The notes: a model not told the origin generated them from the letters alone. A stretch of 64,000 nucleotides of DNA from Paenibacillus mendelii (GCF_024498075.1 NZ_JANHOF010000001.1:558001-622000), one strand, 5' to 3'. Numbered from the stretch's first letter, positions 52,823 through 62,214 are shown. Made by a program: numbers and translations.

Positions 52823-54469
52823 TTAGTTTTCTTTACTTCTATTCTTATACTCCTTCGGGGATATGCCCTCGACCTTCTTAAAGACTTGATAGAAATAGGC
52901 ATACTCTTTATAACCGACCATCTCTCCGACCTCATTCACTTTATACCTCGGATCCTTGAGCAGCCGCTTCGCTGCTTCGATTCTTGCTTTATAGACCAAA
53001 TCGACGAAGTTAATCCCAGTTTCGGTTCGCAGCAGGCGGCTCAAATAACTCGGACTCAAGCCGAAGTGATCGGCTACGATGGTCAGGCTTAAATTCTCCG
53101 AAAAGTGACTGTTAATATAGTCGATGGACTTTTTCACTACTAGACTGTATTGCTTGTCATTTCCCTCCAGCTTGGATTTGATATTCTTCACAAAAGATGC
53201 CAGGTAGTCGGAAGCCTCCTTCATGTTCGGCAGCCGGTAGACATCCTCCAATATTTCGTCAATGCTTTTGTTCAAGCCGAATTCGTCTCCGGTTGCACGA
53301 AAATAATAGCGTGCCGCAACGAGGCATACATCGGACAGAAGCCCCTTGGCAACCAGTATATTCCCTTCGCAATACACTTGGATTTGCTCTAGAAACTGCT
53401 CCAGATGAGCAATCATCTCTTCACTGGTAGCGTGCTCGAGCATCTGGTTAAATTGCTCCAAATCACGAATGATGGAGAACTTACCGACTTCGTAGGAATT
53501 AGAGCCAGCCTCCGGGAAGAGAACCGGCTCCTCCGTGCGGAAGAAGCTCGATTCCATCAATGCCGAGGCTTCTGCGAACGCTTGGCTAAGATCGGTCAGC
53601 TGCTTATATGACGAGCTCACCGCAATACAGCAGAGGAGCCCGTACCGCATTCGGACCAGCTCGATAAAGTCATGGCAGAAGTTCTGCAGCTTTATTCTCA
53701 GTTCGCGCGGCGTTAAGACCTTCGGGAACAGGCAAGCGAACACGAGCTCATCGCGATGATGAGATTCGATGAGGTCGAACTCACGCTTGGCTGCGGCTGT
53801 TTGTGCCATCTCGGTCAGATTCGCATGTATGCCTGGATTGATCCGGTTGCTATCGACACCCTGTACCGTGGCAAACGTCTGCTTCGAGCGAATAATCACG
53901 ACTGCGCAGCGGGAGCACGAGAGGTTCAAATTAGTGAAGGCTGCATTCAGATCCGGCTCAAGTGAAGCGCTTCCACCAATGAGCTCGGAGATATACTTGC
54001 TTCTCAGCGACGGAAGCGAGCTTTGATGCCGCGCTTCCAGCATGGTGCAGGTCGCGGTCATCTGCTCCAGTTGAGTGATCTCCATCTGTTTGTTGCTGAG
54101 TTCTTCTACGGCAAGTCCGATCACTCTTTGCAGCTCATCGTTTCGGACCGGCTTCACAATGAAATCATAGACCCCCAGCCGAACCGCACGCTGCGCATAT
54201 TCAAAGTCCTGATACCCCGTGATTAAGATTGTTTTAGACAACGGGAAGGTCTCATTCATATAGGCTGCCAGATCAAGACCGCTTAACCCGGGCATCTTAA
54301 TATCCGTAATCAGAATATCTGGCTGATGTTCGAGGATGACCCGTTTGCCTTCGATACCGTCCTCAGCTTGGCCGACTACGACACAGTTCAGCCCGTTCCA
54401 ATCAATCGTCTGCACGATGGATTGGCGGATAAGTGGCTTGTCATCAATGACAACTACGGTTCTTTTCAT
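52823..54469 (-). CDS. YesN-type AraC-family response regulator
   Basis: 548 residues. The receiver domain has acidic pocket DD (9-10), phospho-Asp D56 in 'DILITDIKMPGLSG' and K106 region 'DFIVKPVRNDEL'. A long middle segment is typical of YesN. The last 100 residues are an AraC double HTH ('LTIVADHFGLSPSYLSRLLR', 'KVNEVGEMVGYKEYAYFYQV', 'FKKVEGISPKEYKNR'). It is expected to activate the adjacent GH105, lyase and transporter genes when phosphorylated by the YesM-like kinase. ATG 54469 has GGAGG upstream. Confidence 0.93.
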   Translation of the reverse strand: MKRTVVVIDDKPLIRQSIVQTIDWNGLNCVVVGQAEDGIEGKRVILEHQPDILITDIKMPGLSGLDLAAYMNETFPLSKTILITGYQDFEYAQRAVRLGVYDFIVKPVRNDELQRVIGLAVEELSNKQMEITQLEQMTATCTMLEARHQSSLPSLRSKYISELIGGSASLEPDLNAAFTNLNLSCSRCAVVIIRSKQTFATVQGVDSNRINPGIHANLTEMAQTAAAKREFDLIESHHRDELVFACLFPKVLTPRELRIKLQNFCHDFIELVRMRYGLLCCIAVSSSYKQLTDLSQAFAEASALMESSFFRTEEPVLFPEAGSNSYEVGKFSIIRDLEQFNQMLEHATSEEMIAHLEQFLEQIQVYCEGNILVAKGLLSDVCLVAARYYFRATGDEFGLNKSIDEILEDVYRLPNMKEASDYLASFVKNIKSKLEGNDKQYSLVVKKSIDYINSHFSENLSLTIVADHFGLSPSYLSRLLRTETGINFVDLVYKARIEAAKRLLKDPRYKVNEVGEMVGYKEYAYFYQVFKKVEGISPKEYKNRSKEN

Positions 54470-54624
54470 TCATGTCCTCCTCCATTTTCATGCTGTGCTG
54501 CTGCTGTTGTCACACAACCATTCCTAGAAGATTCCACAGAAAATGAGCCAACTCCTTTAATTCTTCCCGATTTGTAAAGCTAGAGAGATCGAATACCTAT
54601 TGTAATATCCGGTCAAAAGACAAC

Positions 54625-54650
54625 AAAAAAAGCCGTGCATCACACGACTT
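54625..54650 (-). terminator. Terminator after YolD-like gene
   Basis: On the minus strand AAGTCGTG and CACGGCTT flank a GTGAT-type loop with one mismatch, followed by seven Ts. It ends transcription from the gene at 54679-54930. Confidence 0.8.
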
Positions 54651-54678
54651 ATGCAAACCCGCTATATTATCGTCACAC

Positions 54679-54930
54679 CTAATCTCTCGGATAATCCACC
54701 CGCATGATGTCCATGAACGGAACCTTCGTCGTCACTTCATTCGATTGAATATGTACGCGTCCTGTGCGGGGATCCATTAGTACGATCTGTCCGCGTACCT
54801 GCTCGTCCTTGCCCCATACCGTCAGAACAATTTCGGAATTCTCCTGCTTCGCTTCACTCAATTGATTGCCAATCTCCTCCAACACGAACTCATCCCGCGT
54901 TGGCCGCTTTGCTACCTTTGCCTTAGCCAC
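54679..54930 (-). CDS. YolD-like family protein
   Basis: An 83-residue protein with a basic start and the YolD-like core 'VLTVWGKDEQVRGQIVLMD', 'GRVHIQSNEVTTKVPFMDIM'. YolD-like proteins occur in Bacillales chromosomes, phages and beside Y-family polymerases, and may act with DNA repair. No polymerase gene is next to this one. ATG 54930 has AGGAGG upstream, and a good terminator follows. Confidence 0.85.
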   Translation of the reverse strand: MAKAKVAKRPTRDEFVLEEIGNQLSEAKQENSEIVLTVWGKDEQVRGQIVLMDPRTGRVHIQSNEVTTKVPFMDIMRVDYPRD

Positions 54931-55046
54931 ATTGATTCCTCCTGAATAATACCCCTTGTTTCCAAAAGCTGCTTCTCACTCTCGTGTATCTTCCTAGTAA
55001 TCATTCTATTATACGTTAAATAACGAGACGGCGCACTTCGCATATT

Positions 55047-55667
55047 TCATTCCCAGGCTTTAACACATACTGCAATTCCGATAAAATAGCGAACGCCGTC
55101 ACGCGGCTTCTCGAAGGTCACGCCCCGCTGATAGTAAATGTCCACCTCTTTGAAATCGACGAACAGCTCCGGGAATTGCTCGGCCGTTAACTGGTGGACA
55201 TGGAAGGGCTCGCCGCTCGGTATCCCCCTCCCACGACCGAAAGGGCTCGAGAGAACAAGAATGCCCCCTGGCTTCAGCAGCTGATATAAATTATCCATCA
55301 CGGCACGTTCATCTGCTACATGCTCAATCGTTTCGAAGCATAGAATCGTGTCGAACGTCCCAAGACGCTCTGGAAGTGTACGATCGGTAATATCCCCTTG
55401 CTGATAAGTGATCTTCTGATGATTATATTCGACATTCGCATAATCCAGCGTTTCGCTGTCCAGATCAACGGCCACGATCTCCGTCACTTCCCGCTTCCGC
55501 TCTTTAGCCGTCATATGGGAGCCATAGCCTGTCCCGCAGGCAATATCGAGTACTCTCCCCTTCACGTAAGGTGTCGCAAAATAGTATCGTGCAAGATGCT
55601 CCAGCAGCATCCCGTTCATCGGCTTGATCAGCTTCGGAATGATTCGTTCTCCCGTATATTCAAGCAT
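55047..55667 (-). CDS. Class I SAM-dependent methyltransferase
   Basis: 206 residues. Motif I is 'RVLDIACGTGYGSHM' (about 37-51), motif II 'VAVDLDSETLDYANVEY', then 'DTILCFETIEHVAD' and 'LKPGGILVLSSPF'. The Rossmann methyltransferase fold is complete. The accepting substrate is unknown. 'MLEYTGERIIP' at the start is typical of a family that may act on isoprenoid or small molecules. ATG 55667 has GAGGTGA upstream; the longer frame to 55724 has none. Confidence 0.88.
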   Translation of the reverse strand: MLEYTGERIIPKLIKPMNGMLLEHLARYYFATPYVKGRVLDIACGTGYGSHMTAKERKREVTEIVAVDLDSETLDYANVEYNHQKITYQQGDITDRTLPERLGTFDTILCFETIEHVADERAVMDNLYQLLKPGGILVLSSPFGRGRGIPSGEPFHVHQLTAEQFPELFVDFKEVDIYYQRGVTFEKPRDGVRYFIGIAVCVKAWE

Positions 55668-55762
55668 GCAGCTCACCTCTTCGTCATAGCTTGCGATGGT
55701 TGTGCTATCATACCATGATGGCATACTTGCATGCTATATCCGCTCCATTCAAGAAGAAATAA

Positions 55763-55795
55763 CAAAGCCGCAGAGAGCTGAGCTCTCGCGGCATG
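55763..55795 (-). terminator. Terminator after LCP gene
   Basis: On the minus strand GCCGCGAGAG and CTCTCTGCGGC pair with one interior mismatch, followed by TTTGTTATTT. It lies 12 bases past the LCP stop. Confidence 0.7.
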
Positions 55796-55806
55796 CTTTG
55801 TGAACG

Positions 55807-56865
55807 TTATTCATTCGTCGTCTCTACGGTTCCGATTCGTTTGCTTACCCGCTTCGCTTCTGAGCTCCCGCCTGCTTCGCTTCTTATCTTGGTTAAAGCA
55901 TCGGCAAATTGCTGTTCATCTACATACATATAAGGGCTGTCCCAAACACTATTCACTTGCTGAAAGGAAATCTGATTGGGTTTCATCTCTTTGTAGTTCA
56001 TAATCCAATCCTTCAACACATCTTCCGGTATGTCCGTCTTCATGTTCTGACCCACAATGTCCAGCACTTTTCCCCATTGGGTAGCGCCCTGGAACGAAGC
56101 GAGCTTATCTAATAACTGCTGAAGAACCTGCTGCTGCCTTACGTTCCGAGCCGTATCCGAGGATTCACCGGTTCCTTGGTTAGACTTCCGGTAACGGACG
56201 AAATCCAGTACCTGCTTCCCATCCAGATGCTGAAGCCCCTTCTTCAAATTAATGTTGGTACCGTCGGCACGGTCGGTATATCTCATATTCATATCGACAT
56301 CGATGTCCAGCCCGCCGACTGCATCCACAATTTGACGGACTCCGTCGAAATTAACGGTGACCATATGGGTGATCGGAATGTCCAAGAGCTCTCCGAACCA
56401 CTGCTTCGTATTGGCTAGAGCCGTCTCCTTGTCTTTAATCGAATAATGAGCGAAATAATAATTCGCTTTATGTGCGCTGCCTTGTTCGGTTTCAATTCTC
56501 AAATCGCGCGGGATCGATAACAGACTCGCCGAGCGTGAAGCAGGGTTATAGCTGGCAACCATAAGGACGTCGGAATTCAATGTGCCTCCACTGCCCTCGC
56601 GGCTGTCTACGCCGGCTAACAGAAATGTCAGGGGCTCCATAGCTTCCGGCTTCTCCTCGCCCTCTTCTGCTGCTTCTTCTTGTCCTTCTTGCTTGGCAGG
56701 CGTTGGCTGCGGATCAGCGGCGATATTGCGGATCGCATTGTCCGCTTTCTGATACAAATAACCGGCATAAGCACCGACCCCGATTAAGGTCGATCCCAGT
56801 AGAACGAGTACGAAGATCATTATTCTTCGGATGATAGTTTGTTTCCTGGATCGTAAGACGGACAT
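55807..56865 (-). CDS. LytR-CpsA-Psr (LCP) family cell-wall polymer ligase
   Basis: 352 residues. One N-terminal membrane span (about 14-35), a linker with a Glu-rich stretch, then the LCP domain: 'FLLAGVDSREGSGGTLNSDV', 'LLSIPRDLRIETEQG', 'KANYYFAHYSIKDKETALAN', 'VDAVGGLDIDVDMNMRYTD' and 'GKQVLDFVRYRKSNQGTG'. It would attach polymers such as teichoic acid or capsule to peptidoglycan outside the membrane. ATG 56865 has GGAGGAG upstream. It is divergent from the AI-2E-family gene, with 218 bases between the two starts. Confidence 0.9.
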   Translation of the reverse strand: MSVLRSRKQTIIRRIMIFVLVLLGSTLIGVGAYAGYLYQKADNAIRNIAADPQPTPAKQEGQEEAAEEGEEKPEAMEPLTFLLAGVDSREGSGGTLNSDVLMVASYNPASRSASLLSIPRDLRIETEQGSAHKANYYFAHYSIKDKETALANTKQWFGELLDIPITHMVTVNFDGVRQIVDAVGGLDIDVDMNMRYTDRADGTNINLKKGLQHLDGKQVLDFVRYRKSNQGTGESSDTARNVRQQQVLQQLLDKLASFQGATQWGKVLDIVGQNMKTDIPEDVLKDWIMNYKEMKPNQISFQQVNSVWDSPYMYVDEQQFADALTKIRSEAGGSSEAKRVSKRIGTVETTNE

Positions 56866-57083
56866 ATGCTCCTCCATGATATGCATTGTAGGGAATGTTT
56901 TACCTATCCATTTTACGGGTATAGTCAACCGTTGAATAGTTAATTTTTTCTTAGAATTTGTCGAATGCGTCCCTTGAATCGACATAATCAGCTGCCTGCG
57001 TGCCCGATGATTCCAGCTCATGATTGAAGGTTTTCAATGTTGGAAAAACTGTTTGTATCCTTGTTCAACGGAGGTCTGTCATC

Positions 57084-58271
57084 ATGAACACTGCACGAAT
57101 ATGGTCCGATCGGTTCAAATTCCTGTTCTTAAACAACCGGTTTGTCCTATTTCTGCTCATCCTTTTTTTGATCGCCATTAATATTTTCGTCTTAAGCAAG
57201 ATTTCGTTTGTCTTCAAGCCCTTTATCGTGCTGTTCAAAACCGTGCTTCTCCCCTTGCTTCTAACGGGAGTCGTCTACTATTTGCTCAAGCCGCTGGTCG
57301 ATTTCCTGGAGCGGAACAAACTAAGACGGATTTATGCGATCATTGCTCTATATCTGCTTATTATCGGTACCGTGGCCCTGCTGATTATTGCGGTCATACC
57401 GCTCATCCGGGTTCAAGTGACGAGCCTGATCGAGAACATACCGGTCTACAGCCGTGAGATCGAGGAGAAGTTCCGCAGTTTAATCGGCAGCACATTCTTC
57501 AATGATGCCCAGCAGGCGCTTGGTTTGGAGAATATGAATATCATGAGCAGCATTACCGAACGGGCTTCCTCGATTCTCAAGAACGCCTGGCAGCGGGTCG
57601 GTGGCGTGCTCGGTGCCGTAACCGAGACGATCCTCGCCATCGTCACCGTCCCTTTCGTCCTATTCTATCTGCTCAAGGACGGACGCAAGCTGCCGGACCA
57701 TCTCTTGTCTTACGTTCCGACCTCGATGCGCGAGGAAACGAGGCGCATTCTGGAAGAAACCAATCATCAAATCAGCTCCTACATTCGCGGTCAAGTTCTA
57801 GTAAGCTTCTGTATTGGCGGGCTTCTCTATGTCGGTTACCGCATCATCGGCTTGGAGTATTCACTCGTTCTGGCGATTATTGCGGCCTGCACGAGTGTCG
57901 TGCCTTATCTCGGTCCTGCGATCGCCATAACGCCTGCTCTCGTTGTCGCTACCGTCACTTCCCCGGCCATGCTGCTGAAGATGATCGCAATCTGGACCAT
58001 CGTTCAGCTCATCGAAGGGAAGTTCATATCGCCGCAAATCATGGGCAAGACGCTGCACATTCATCCGGTTACGATTATTTTTGTCATCCTGACAGCCGGC
58101 AATTTATTCGGCATCGTCGGCATAATACTAGCCGTTCCGGGCTACGCGGTGTTGAAGGTTCTCATGGCTCATGGATTCCAGTGGTTTAAGGTGCGTTCGA
58201 AGCTGTATCATGAACGTCACAACGCAAGCAGCAACGCATGGACCGCTCCTGCAAATGATGATCATACATAA
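57084..58271 (+). CDS. AI-2E family transporter (PerM/YtvI-like)
   Basis: A 395-residue membrane protein with about eight spans. The family marks are 'LLPLLLTGVVYYLLKPLVDF', 'LAIVTVPFVLFYLLKDGRKL', 'ISSYIRGQVLVSFCIGGLLY', 'IAACTSVVPYLGPAIAITPA' and 'EGKFISPQIMGKTLHIHPVT'. Members export small molecules or act as Na+/H+ antiporters; the substrate is unknown. ATG 57084 has GGAGG nine bases before it and gives the usual length. A perfect terminator follows. Confidence 0.9.
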   Translation: MNTARIWSDRFKFLFLNNRFVLFLLILFLIAINIFVLSKISFVFKPFIVLFKTVLLPLLLTGVVYYLLKPLVDFLERNKLRRIYAIIALYLLIIGTVALLIIAVIPLIRVQVTSLIENIPVYSREIEEKFRSLIGSTFFNDAQQALGLENMNIMSSITERASSILKNAWQRVGGVLGAVTETILAIVTVPFVLFYLLKDGRKLPDHLLSYVPTSMREETRRILEETNHQISSYIRGQVLVSFCIGGLLYVGYRIIGLEYSLVLAIIAACTSVVPYLGPAIAITPALVVATVTSPAMLLKMIAIWTIVQLIEGKFISPQIMGKTLHIHPVTIIFVILTAGNLFGIVGIILAVPGYAVLKVLMAHGFQWFKVRSKLYHERHNASSNAWTAPANDDHT

Positions 58272-58281
58272 TAACATGGCA

Positions 58282-58323
58282 GAAAGGCTGCACCCCGCTG
58301 AAGTGAACGGGGTGCAGCCTTTC
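58282..58323. terminator. Bidirectional terminator
   Basis: A perfect 16-bp repeat GAAAGGCTGCACCCCG (58282-58297) with its complement (58308-58323). It lies between convergent genes, with CTGTCTTTC on the plus side. Confidence 0.88.
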
Positions 58324-58356
58324 TGTCTTTCTACATGCGTTGTTGGATTAAGCCTT

Positions 58357-59781
58357 CTATGTGGTCAAATTATTAGTGACGACTTTGTTCGTCGAACCGC
58401 CGTCGGATATTTGCGCGGATGCATTGCCTCTTACAATATTCCCCATGAGGATGTAATTATTAACACCGGTATTGATTCGGATGCCCTGACCTAAGGTGGC
58501 ATTGCCGTTCGCCGAAATTGTATTATTCGCAATATTGGCACCCAATACCGTGACATCCGTCAGAATAATACCGTGACCTCCTCCTGTCCCCCTTCCATTG
58601 TTGTGGAAGCTGCTCCCGGTGATGGTCCACTTGCCGCCCTTGGAATACACGCCCGAGCCGAAGGCGTTGAAGATGCGGCAGCCGCTTATGATAATATCGT
58701 TCAAGCCCGTCGACGTATTCTCATAGTGAAGGTTGCTTCCATTCGGGTACCCGCCGGAAGCCGTGCTGCCGCTGGATGCGAGCCACGTATTATTAAAATG
58801 CAGGAGTGCGACACCGTTCGATTTGACGTTAACGCCATGCTTCCCCGCGCTGTCAATAAAGCATTCATTGAAGAAAATTTCGCGGTTAAGCACACCGGAC
58901 AGTGAGGTATCGATCAAGGCATTCGTCTCGCATATGATCACATCGGTAGATTCAACGACAATCCCCCCGCAGCTTCCTCCAAAATGCAGCCCTACGCTTC
59001 CGGCGATCGAATTTGTGCTGATTCGCGAACCATTCATGATCCATAAATTCGCCCCCCAGGATTGATCGGATTTACCTTGGGCGGTAATGCCGCTGTGCGA
59101 GCAAAATAATTGAACGTTAGACACGAGACAATTATCAAAATATTTGAAGTAAAGCCCATCATATAAATTATAGCTCGTCATACCCGGATCATCAGCCTTG
59201 ACGCCTTCGATCACGCTTCGCTGTGCATGCTCGCCGAATATAGCTGCACCTGAAGTCTTCTTCACATTAGAAGTAATGGTGAAGTCCTTGAAATAGTTAT
59301 TAATCGTACCTGTACTTGTCGTCGTACCGCCGAAATAGATGATATGTCCAGCAGCGAACGTGCCTTGAATAACGCTGGAACCGCCAACGCCCACCACGCC
59401 AATATGATGACCGGTTATATTCAAGGTTCCACTGATGGCATATGTGCCTTTCGGAAGGAAGACGACTCCACCGCCCGCGCTTTGGGCCGCATTGATCGCC
59501 GTTTGAATCGCGCTTCTGTCATCCGTTATTCCGTTTCCTGCAGCACCGTAGTCGGTCACATCATAATAGGAATTGACGCTTGTTGCAGCCGCAGCCGCTG
59601 CAGGCCATCCCACCGATCCCGCCGTGTACATCCCGATACCGGCAAGACTCGCAGCTCCCATTGTCTTTAGCAGCTGTCTTCTGCTAAGCCGACCATCCGG
59701 TCCTGTCATGGTATCGTGACTCGCTGTCTCCTTATTCTGCTCTTGCCCTTGCCCCTGTTCATGTCCGCGTTGATCTTCCAT
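58357..59781 (-). CDS. Tat-exported right-handed beta-helix (pectate-lyase-like) protein
   Basis: 474 residues. A charged start is followed by the twin-arginine signal SRRQLLK (33-39), a hydrophobic stretch and 'AAAAAAT'. The mature part begins 'YYDVTDYGAAGNGITDDRSA' and 'VVFLPKGTYAISGTLNI', the pectate lyase 3/GH28-like opening, and continues with Asn/Gly-rich rungs of a parallel beta helix. It may cut or bind a plant or microbial polysaccharide. Active residues are not clear. ATG 59781 has GGGAGA upstream. The protein would leave the cell folded. Confidence 0.82.
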   Translation of the reverse strand: MEDQRGHEQGQGQEQNKETASHDTMTGPDGRLSRRQLLKTMGAASLAGIGMYTAGSVGWPAAAAAATSVNSYYDVTDYGAAGNGITDDRSAIQTAINAAQSAGGGVVFLPKGTYAISGTLNITGHHIGVVGVGGSSVIQGTFAAGHIIYFGGTTTSTGTINNYFKDFTITSNVKKTSGAAIFGEHAQRSVIEGVKADDPGMTSYNLYDGLYFKYFDNCLVSNVQLFCSHSGITAQGKSDQSWGANLWIMNGSRISTNSIAGSVGLHFGGSCGGIVVESTDVIICETNALIDTSLSGVLNREIFFNECFIDSAGKHGVNVKSNGVALLHFNNTWLASSGSTASGGYPNGSNLHYENTSTGLNDIIISGCRIFNAFGSGVYSKGGKWTITGSSFHNNGRGTGGGHGIILTDVTVLGANIANNTISANGNATLGQGIRINTGVNNYILMGNIVRGNASAQISDGGSTNKVVTNNLTT

Positions 59782-60046
59782 AATCCATCATCTCCCGATA
59801 AGTAGTCGATTCAGTATGTTTGGTGATCGTCTGCCGGTTACAACAGATCGGTATGTAATCGTTTTCAATAAAATGTTAATACGTTCCAATACATAAGTCA
59901 ATACAAATTTAACTTACGGACTACATTTCGCCATAAATGTCGATTAACACTCTATTTAACGTTGATTATCTCTATAATCCGATGCATACATGATACACAT
60001 AGGATACATACATTTGGCAATACTTTTTCTGTATTAATGCTATAAC
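59782..60046. other. AT-rich intergenic stretch
   Basis: Upstream of the beta-helix gene and downstream of azlD. It probably holds the beta-helix gene's promoter. No repeat, RNA or operator was recognised. Confidence 0.4.
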
Positions 60047-60051
60047 AAAAA

Positions 60052-60072
60052 GGATGCATCAATAATGCATCC
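60052..60072 (-). terminator. azlCD terminator
   Basis: GGATGCAT (60052-60059) pairs with ATGCATCC (60065-60072), followed on the minus strand by TTTTTGTT. Confidence 0.8.
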
Positions 60073-60089
60073 CTGAGAATCACGATGGA

Positions 60090-60416
60090 TTAAAAGAATA
60101 AGCGCAGCAGCATCATACTCACCATTCCCGTCAAGACGGTCATTAATAGGCTGCGCGACTTGATTGCGACGACTAGAGTCGGTAAGGCTGCGACTAGCTT
60201 GATATTATCCGCTAAGGATGAGAGCTCACCATCCTGTGTGAACAGCTCTTGTCCGACCAAGGCAGCCATGACCGAGATGGGCACATAATGGAGCCATCGC
60301 ATCCCCCAGTCGGGCAGTTCAATGCGGCTGAGCGCCATGAGCGGCAGAACTCTGGGAATGAAGGTTACGATTCCGGCACCTATTATAATGACGAGAATAT
60401 CCCATCTTACTTCCAT
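60090..60416 (-). CDS. azlD: AzlD-type branched-chain amino acid export subunit
   Basis: A 108-residue protein with four membrane spans. 'GAGIVTFIPRVLPLMALSRI', 'LHYVPISVMAALVGQELFT' and 'VVAIKSRSLLMTVLTGMVSM' are the AzlD pattern. The gene start (ATG 60416) overlaps the azlC end by 10 bases, so the two are translated together. AzlC and AzlD form an exporter, for example of 4-azaleucine or branched-chain amino acids. A terminator follows. Confidence 0.9.
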   Translation of the reverse strand: MEVRWDILVIIIGAGIVTFIPRVLPLMALSRIELPDWGMRWLHYVPISVMAALVGQELFTQDGELSSLADNIKLVAALPTLVVAIKSRSLLMTVLTGMVSMMLLRLFF

Positions 60417-61141
60417 TTATCTATCACCATCCCGATCGTGGCTGCGATTACGGTTGCGGTAATGACGGCGGTACTGCCCGATGCCAGCATACTTACCCCT
60501 ACGACGATGGCAACGGCTGCTGCCGCTACGATAATATCGAGCAGCTTATTGCTTCGGCTTGCTATGGCAAGCGCGAGAAGCCCGATAAACATTGCCGGCA
60601 GGGCAAAATCGAGGCCATACCTCTCCGGATTGGTCAGCCATTGACCGAAGAAGGCTCCGGCCATATTGGCCGCAAACCAATTCAAATAGGCGGTAATGTT
60701 GAGACCATGCATCCATTTCTCGCTGATCCGTCTCTTCTTTACCGTTTCGTTTATGGCAACGCCGAACGTTTCGTCCGTAAGCAGCGATCCGATCAGCATA
60801 TTTTTGAGCGGACTAAGATGGCGGAAATAGGGTGAAAGGGCTGCGCTAAGCAGTAGATGCCGCAGATTGACGAACAATACCGTCGTGATGATCGCCAGAC
60901 TCGAGCTGCTCGCCGCAAGCATGCCCGAGACGATAAATTGTGCCGACCCTGCGTACAGCAGCAAGCTGATCAAAGCAATTTCCATCATACTCAGTCCAGC
61001 CGTTTTCTCCACGACACCCGCCGCAAAACCAATACTAAGATAGCCTAGAAGCGTAGGTATGCAATCCTTCACCCCTTGCCAGAAGCCTTCCTCCACTTCG
61101 GGAGCGGTTGGTCGTTCGATTCTCACATCCTGTTGATTCAT
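60407..61141 (-). CDS. azlC: AzlC-type branched-chain amino acid export subunit
   Basis: A 244-residue membrane protein with about six spans. 'CIPTLLGYLSIGFAAGVVEK', 'LLLYAGSAQFIVSGMLAASS', 'LFVNLRHLLLSAALSPYF' and 'LLTDETFGVAIN' are strong AzlC signatures. It makes the exporter with AzlD. The start ATG 61141 lies after a GGAGCG site. An Lrp-type regulator (AzlB) is not beside it. The T-box or leucine control sometimes found upstream was not recognised here. Confidence 0.92.
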   Translation of the reverse strand: MNQQDVRIERPTAPEVEEGFWQGVKDCIPTLLGYLSIGFAAGVVEKTAGLSMMEIALISLLLYAGSAQFIVSGMLAASSSSLAIITTVLFVNLRHLLLSAALSPYFRHLSPLKNMLIGSLLTDETFGVAINETVKKRRISEKWMHGLNITAYLNWFAANMAGAFFGQWLTNPERYGLDFALPAMFIGLLALAIASRSNKLLDIIVAAAAVAIVVGVSMLASGSTAVITATVIAATIGMVIDKWK

Positions 61142-61286
61142 CTGTATCGCTCCTATTGACGTTATGCCTGTCGGCGGACCTGGCCCATCTCCGCCGTTCT
61201 TGAAGTATTCTAACTACGATAAAATCAATGAAGCGGATTGTCAATCGATTCGGACCTGCGGCAGACCTGCCAAAATACAGAAATAA

Positions 61287-61305
61287 GACCCGTAATAGAC
61301 GGGTC
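61287..61305 (-). terminator. Terminator after GNAT gene
   Basis: GACCCGT (61287-61293) pairs with ACGGGTC (61299-61305), followed on the minus strand by TTATTTCTGTATTTTG. Confidence 0.7.
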
Positions 61306-61367
61306 CGGTTGGACATCTGGAATAACAGAAACGGCAGAGAACCATTTGTTCACTAGCCGGGCAAGAG

Positions 61368-61907
61368 CTACCCTTGCAAGAATTCGCCTTTTAACAACCC
61401 CATAATAATCTCATCGCAAGGTTCTCCGTTCGTGTAAATCATATTCCGCAGCCGGCCTTCCTGCTTGAATCCAAGACGTTCATGCAAGCGTATGGAGCTT
61501 TCATTGAACGCATAGATATGTATGGTTACTTTCTCATAGCGCAGTTCACCGAAAAAATATCGAAGCAGGATCTTCACCGCATCGGATGCATATCCGTTAC
61601 GCCAATGAGCACGAAATACAGCTACCCCATATTTGAACGTTCCGTTCCGGGGATCGCAGCTATGTGAATTAATACTACCCACATGCGTACCGTCTAGCGT
61701 TTCGATCGCAAGCATGATGTTATCTCCATCAGCCCCCTTCACGGCCTGCAGCTCAGCCCATGACTTCGTTCCTTCATCTGATCTTGGGAAATGGATGGCA
61801 TCTGATAATCGAGCACCTTCCGAATCCTGATCGTTCTCATGAAACTTGATCCAGTCGCCAGGTACGATTGCTCGCAATCTGACCTTCTTTCCTTCCCAAC
61901 TATTCAT
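61368..61907 (-). CDS. GNAT family N-acetyltransferase (RimJ/RimL type)
   Basis: A 179-residue enzyme. 'VRLRAIVPGDWIKFHENDQD' starts the fold; 'GVAVFRAHWRNGYASDAVKI' with 'LLRYFFGELRYEKVTIHIYA' forms the acetyl-CoA loop, and 'SSIRLHERLGFKQEGRLRN' is the conserved end of the family. It transfers acetyl to a protein terminus or small amine. ATG 61907 has AGGGGGA upstream. The open frame further upstream to 62216 has no site and an unnatural Arg/Cys-rich product, so I exclude it. Confidence 0.88.
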   Translation of the reverse strand: MNSWEGKKVRLRAIVPGDWIKFHENDQDSEGARLSDAIHFPRSDEGTKSWAELQAVKGADGDNIMLAIETLDGTHVGSINSHSCDPRNGTFKYGVAVFRAHWRNGYASDAVKILLRYFFGELRYEKVTIHIYAFNESSIRLHERLGFKQEGRLRNMIYTNGEPCDEIIMGLLKGEFLQG

Positions 61908-61972
61908 CGCTATTCCCCCTTTCCTAAAGTAACGAAGAGACCTACATGTTCTTCTTATTCGACATTGTGTTC

Positions 61973-62125
61973 TCACTGTCCTTGCTGCCCGAGATCGCGG
62001 AACTGCGCCCGGTCGTGATCCAAATACGTTGTCGCAGCGCCGTTGAGACGGTACAACCATTTGAATGGCGTGCCTGCAGGAGGAGGGACATAGAACCATT
62101 TTTGGTTGGCGCGTCGATTTGCTAT
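61973..62125 (-). pseudogene. Possible gene fragment
   Basis: The minus-strand frame reads 'NQKWFYVPPPAGTPFKWLYR', 'LNGAATTYLDHDRAQFRDLG' and then a stop at 61973. The composition looks protein-like, but there is no start codon, and a stop lies just upstream. It may be the remnant of a small protein. The family is not recognised. Confidence 0.25.
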
Positions 62126-62214
62126 TTACAGCATATGAGCCCCGTGTTAACGTATATCTGTATCTGAAATGGAAGTTCCAGGAAGAGATTTTCCAGAAGT
62201 AAGGAGAACAATTC

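Noticed and set aside
61142..61286. T-box leader before azlCD
   Set aside because: No T-box core or terminator/antiterminator pair was found. The region is too short, and its one hairpin belongs to the GNAT gene.
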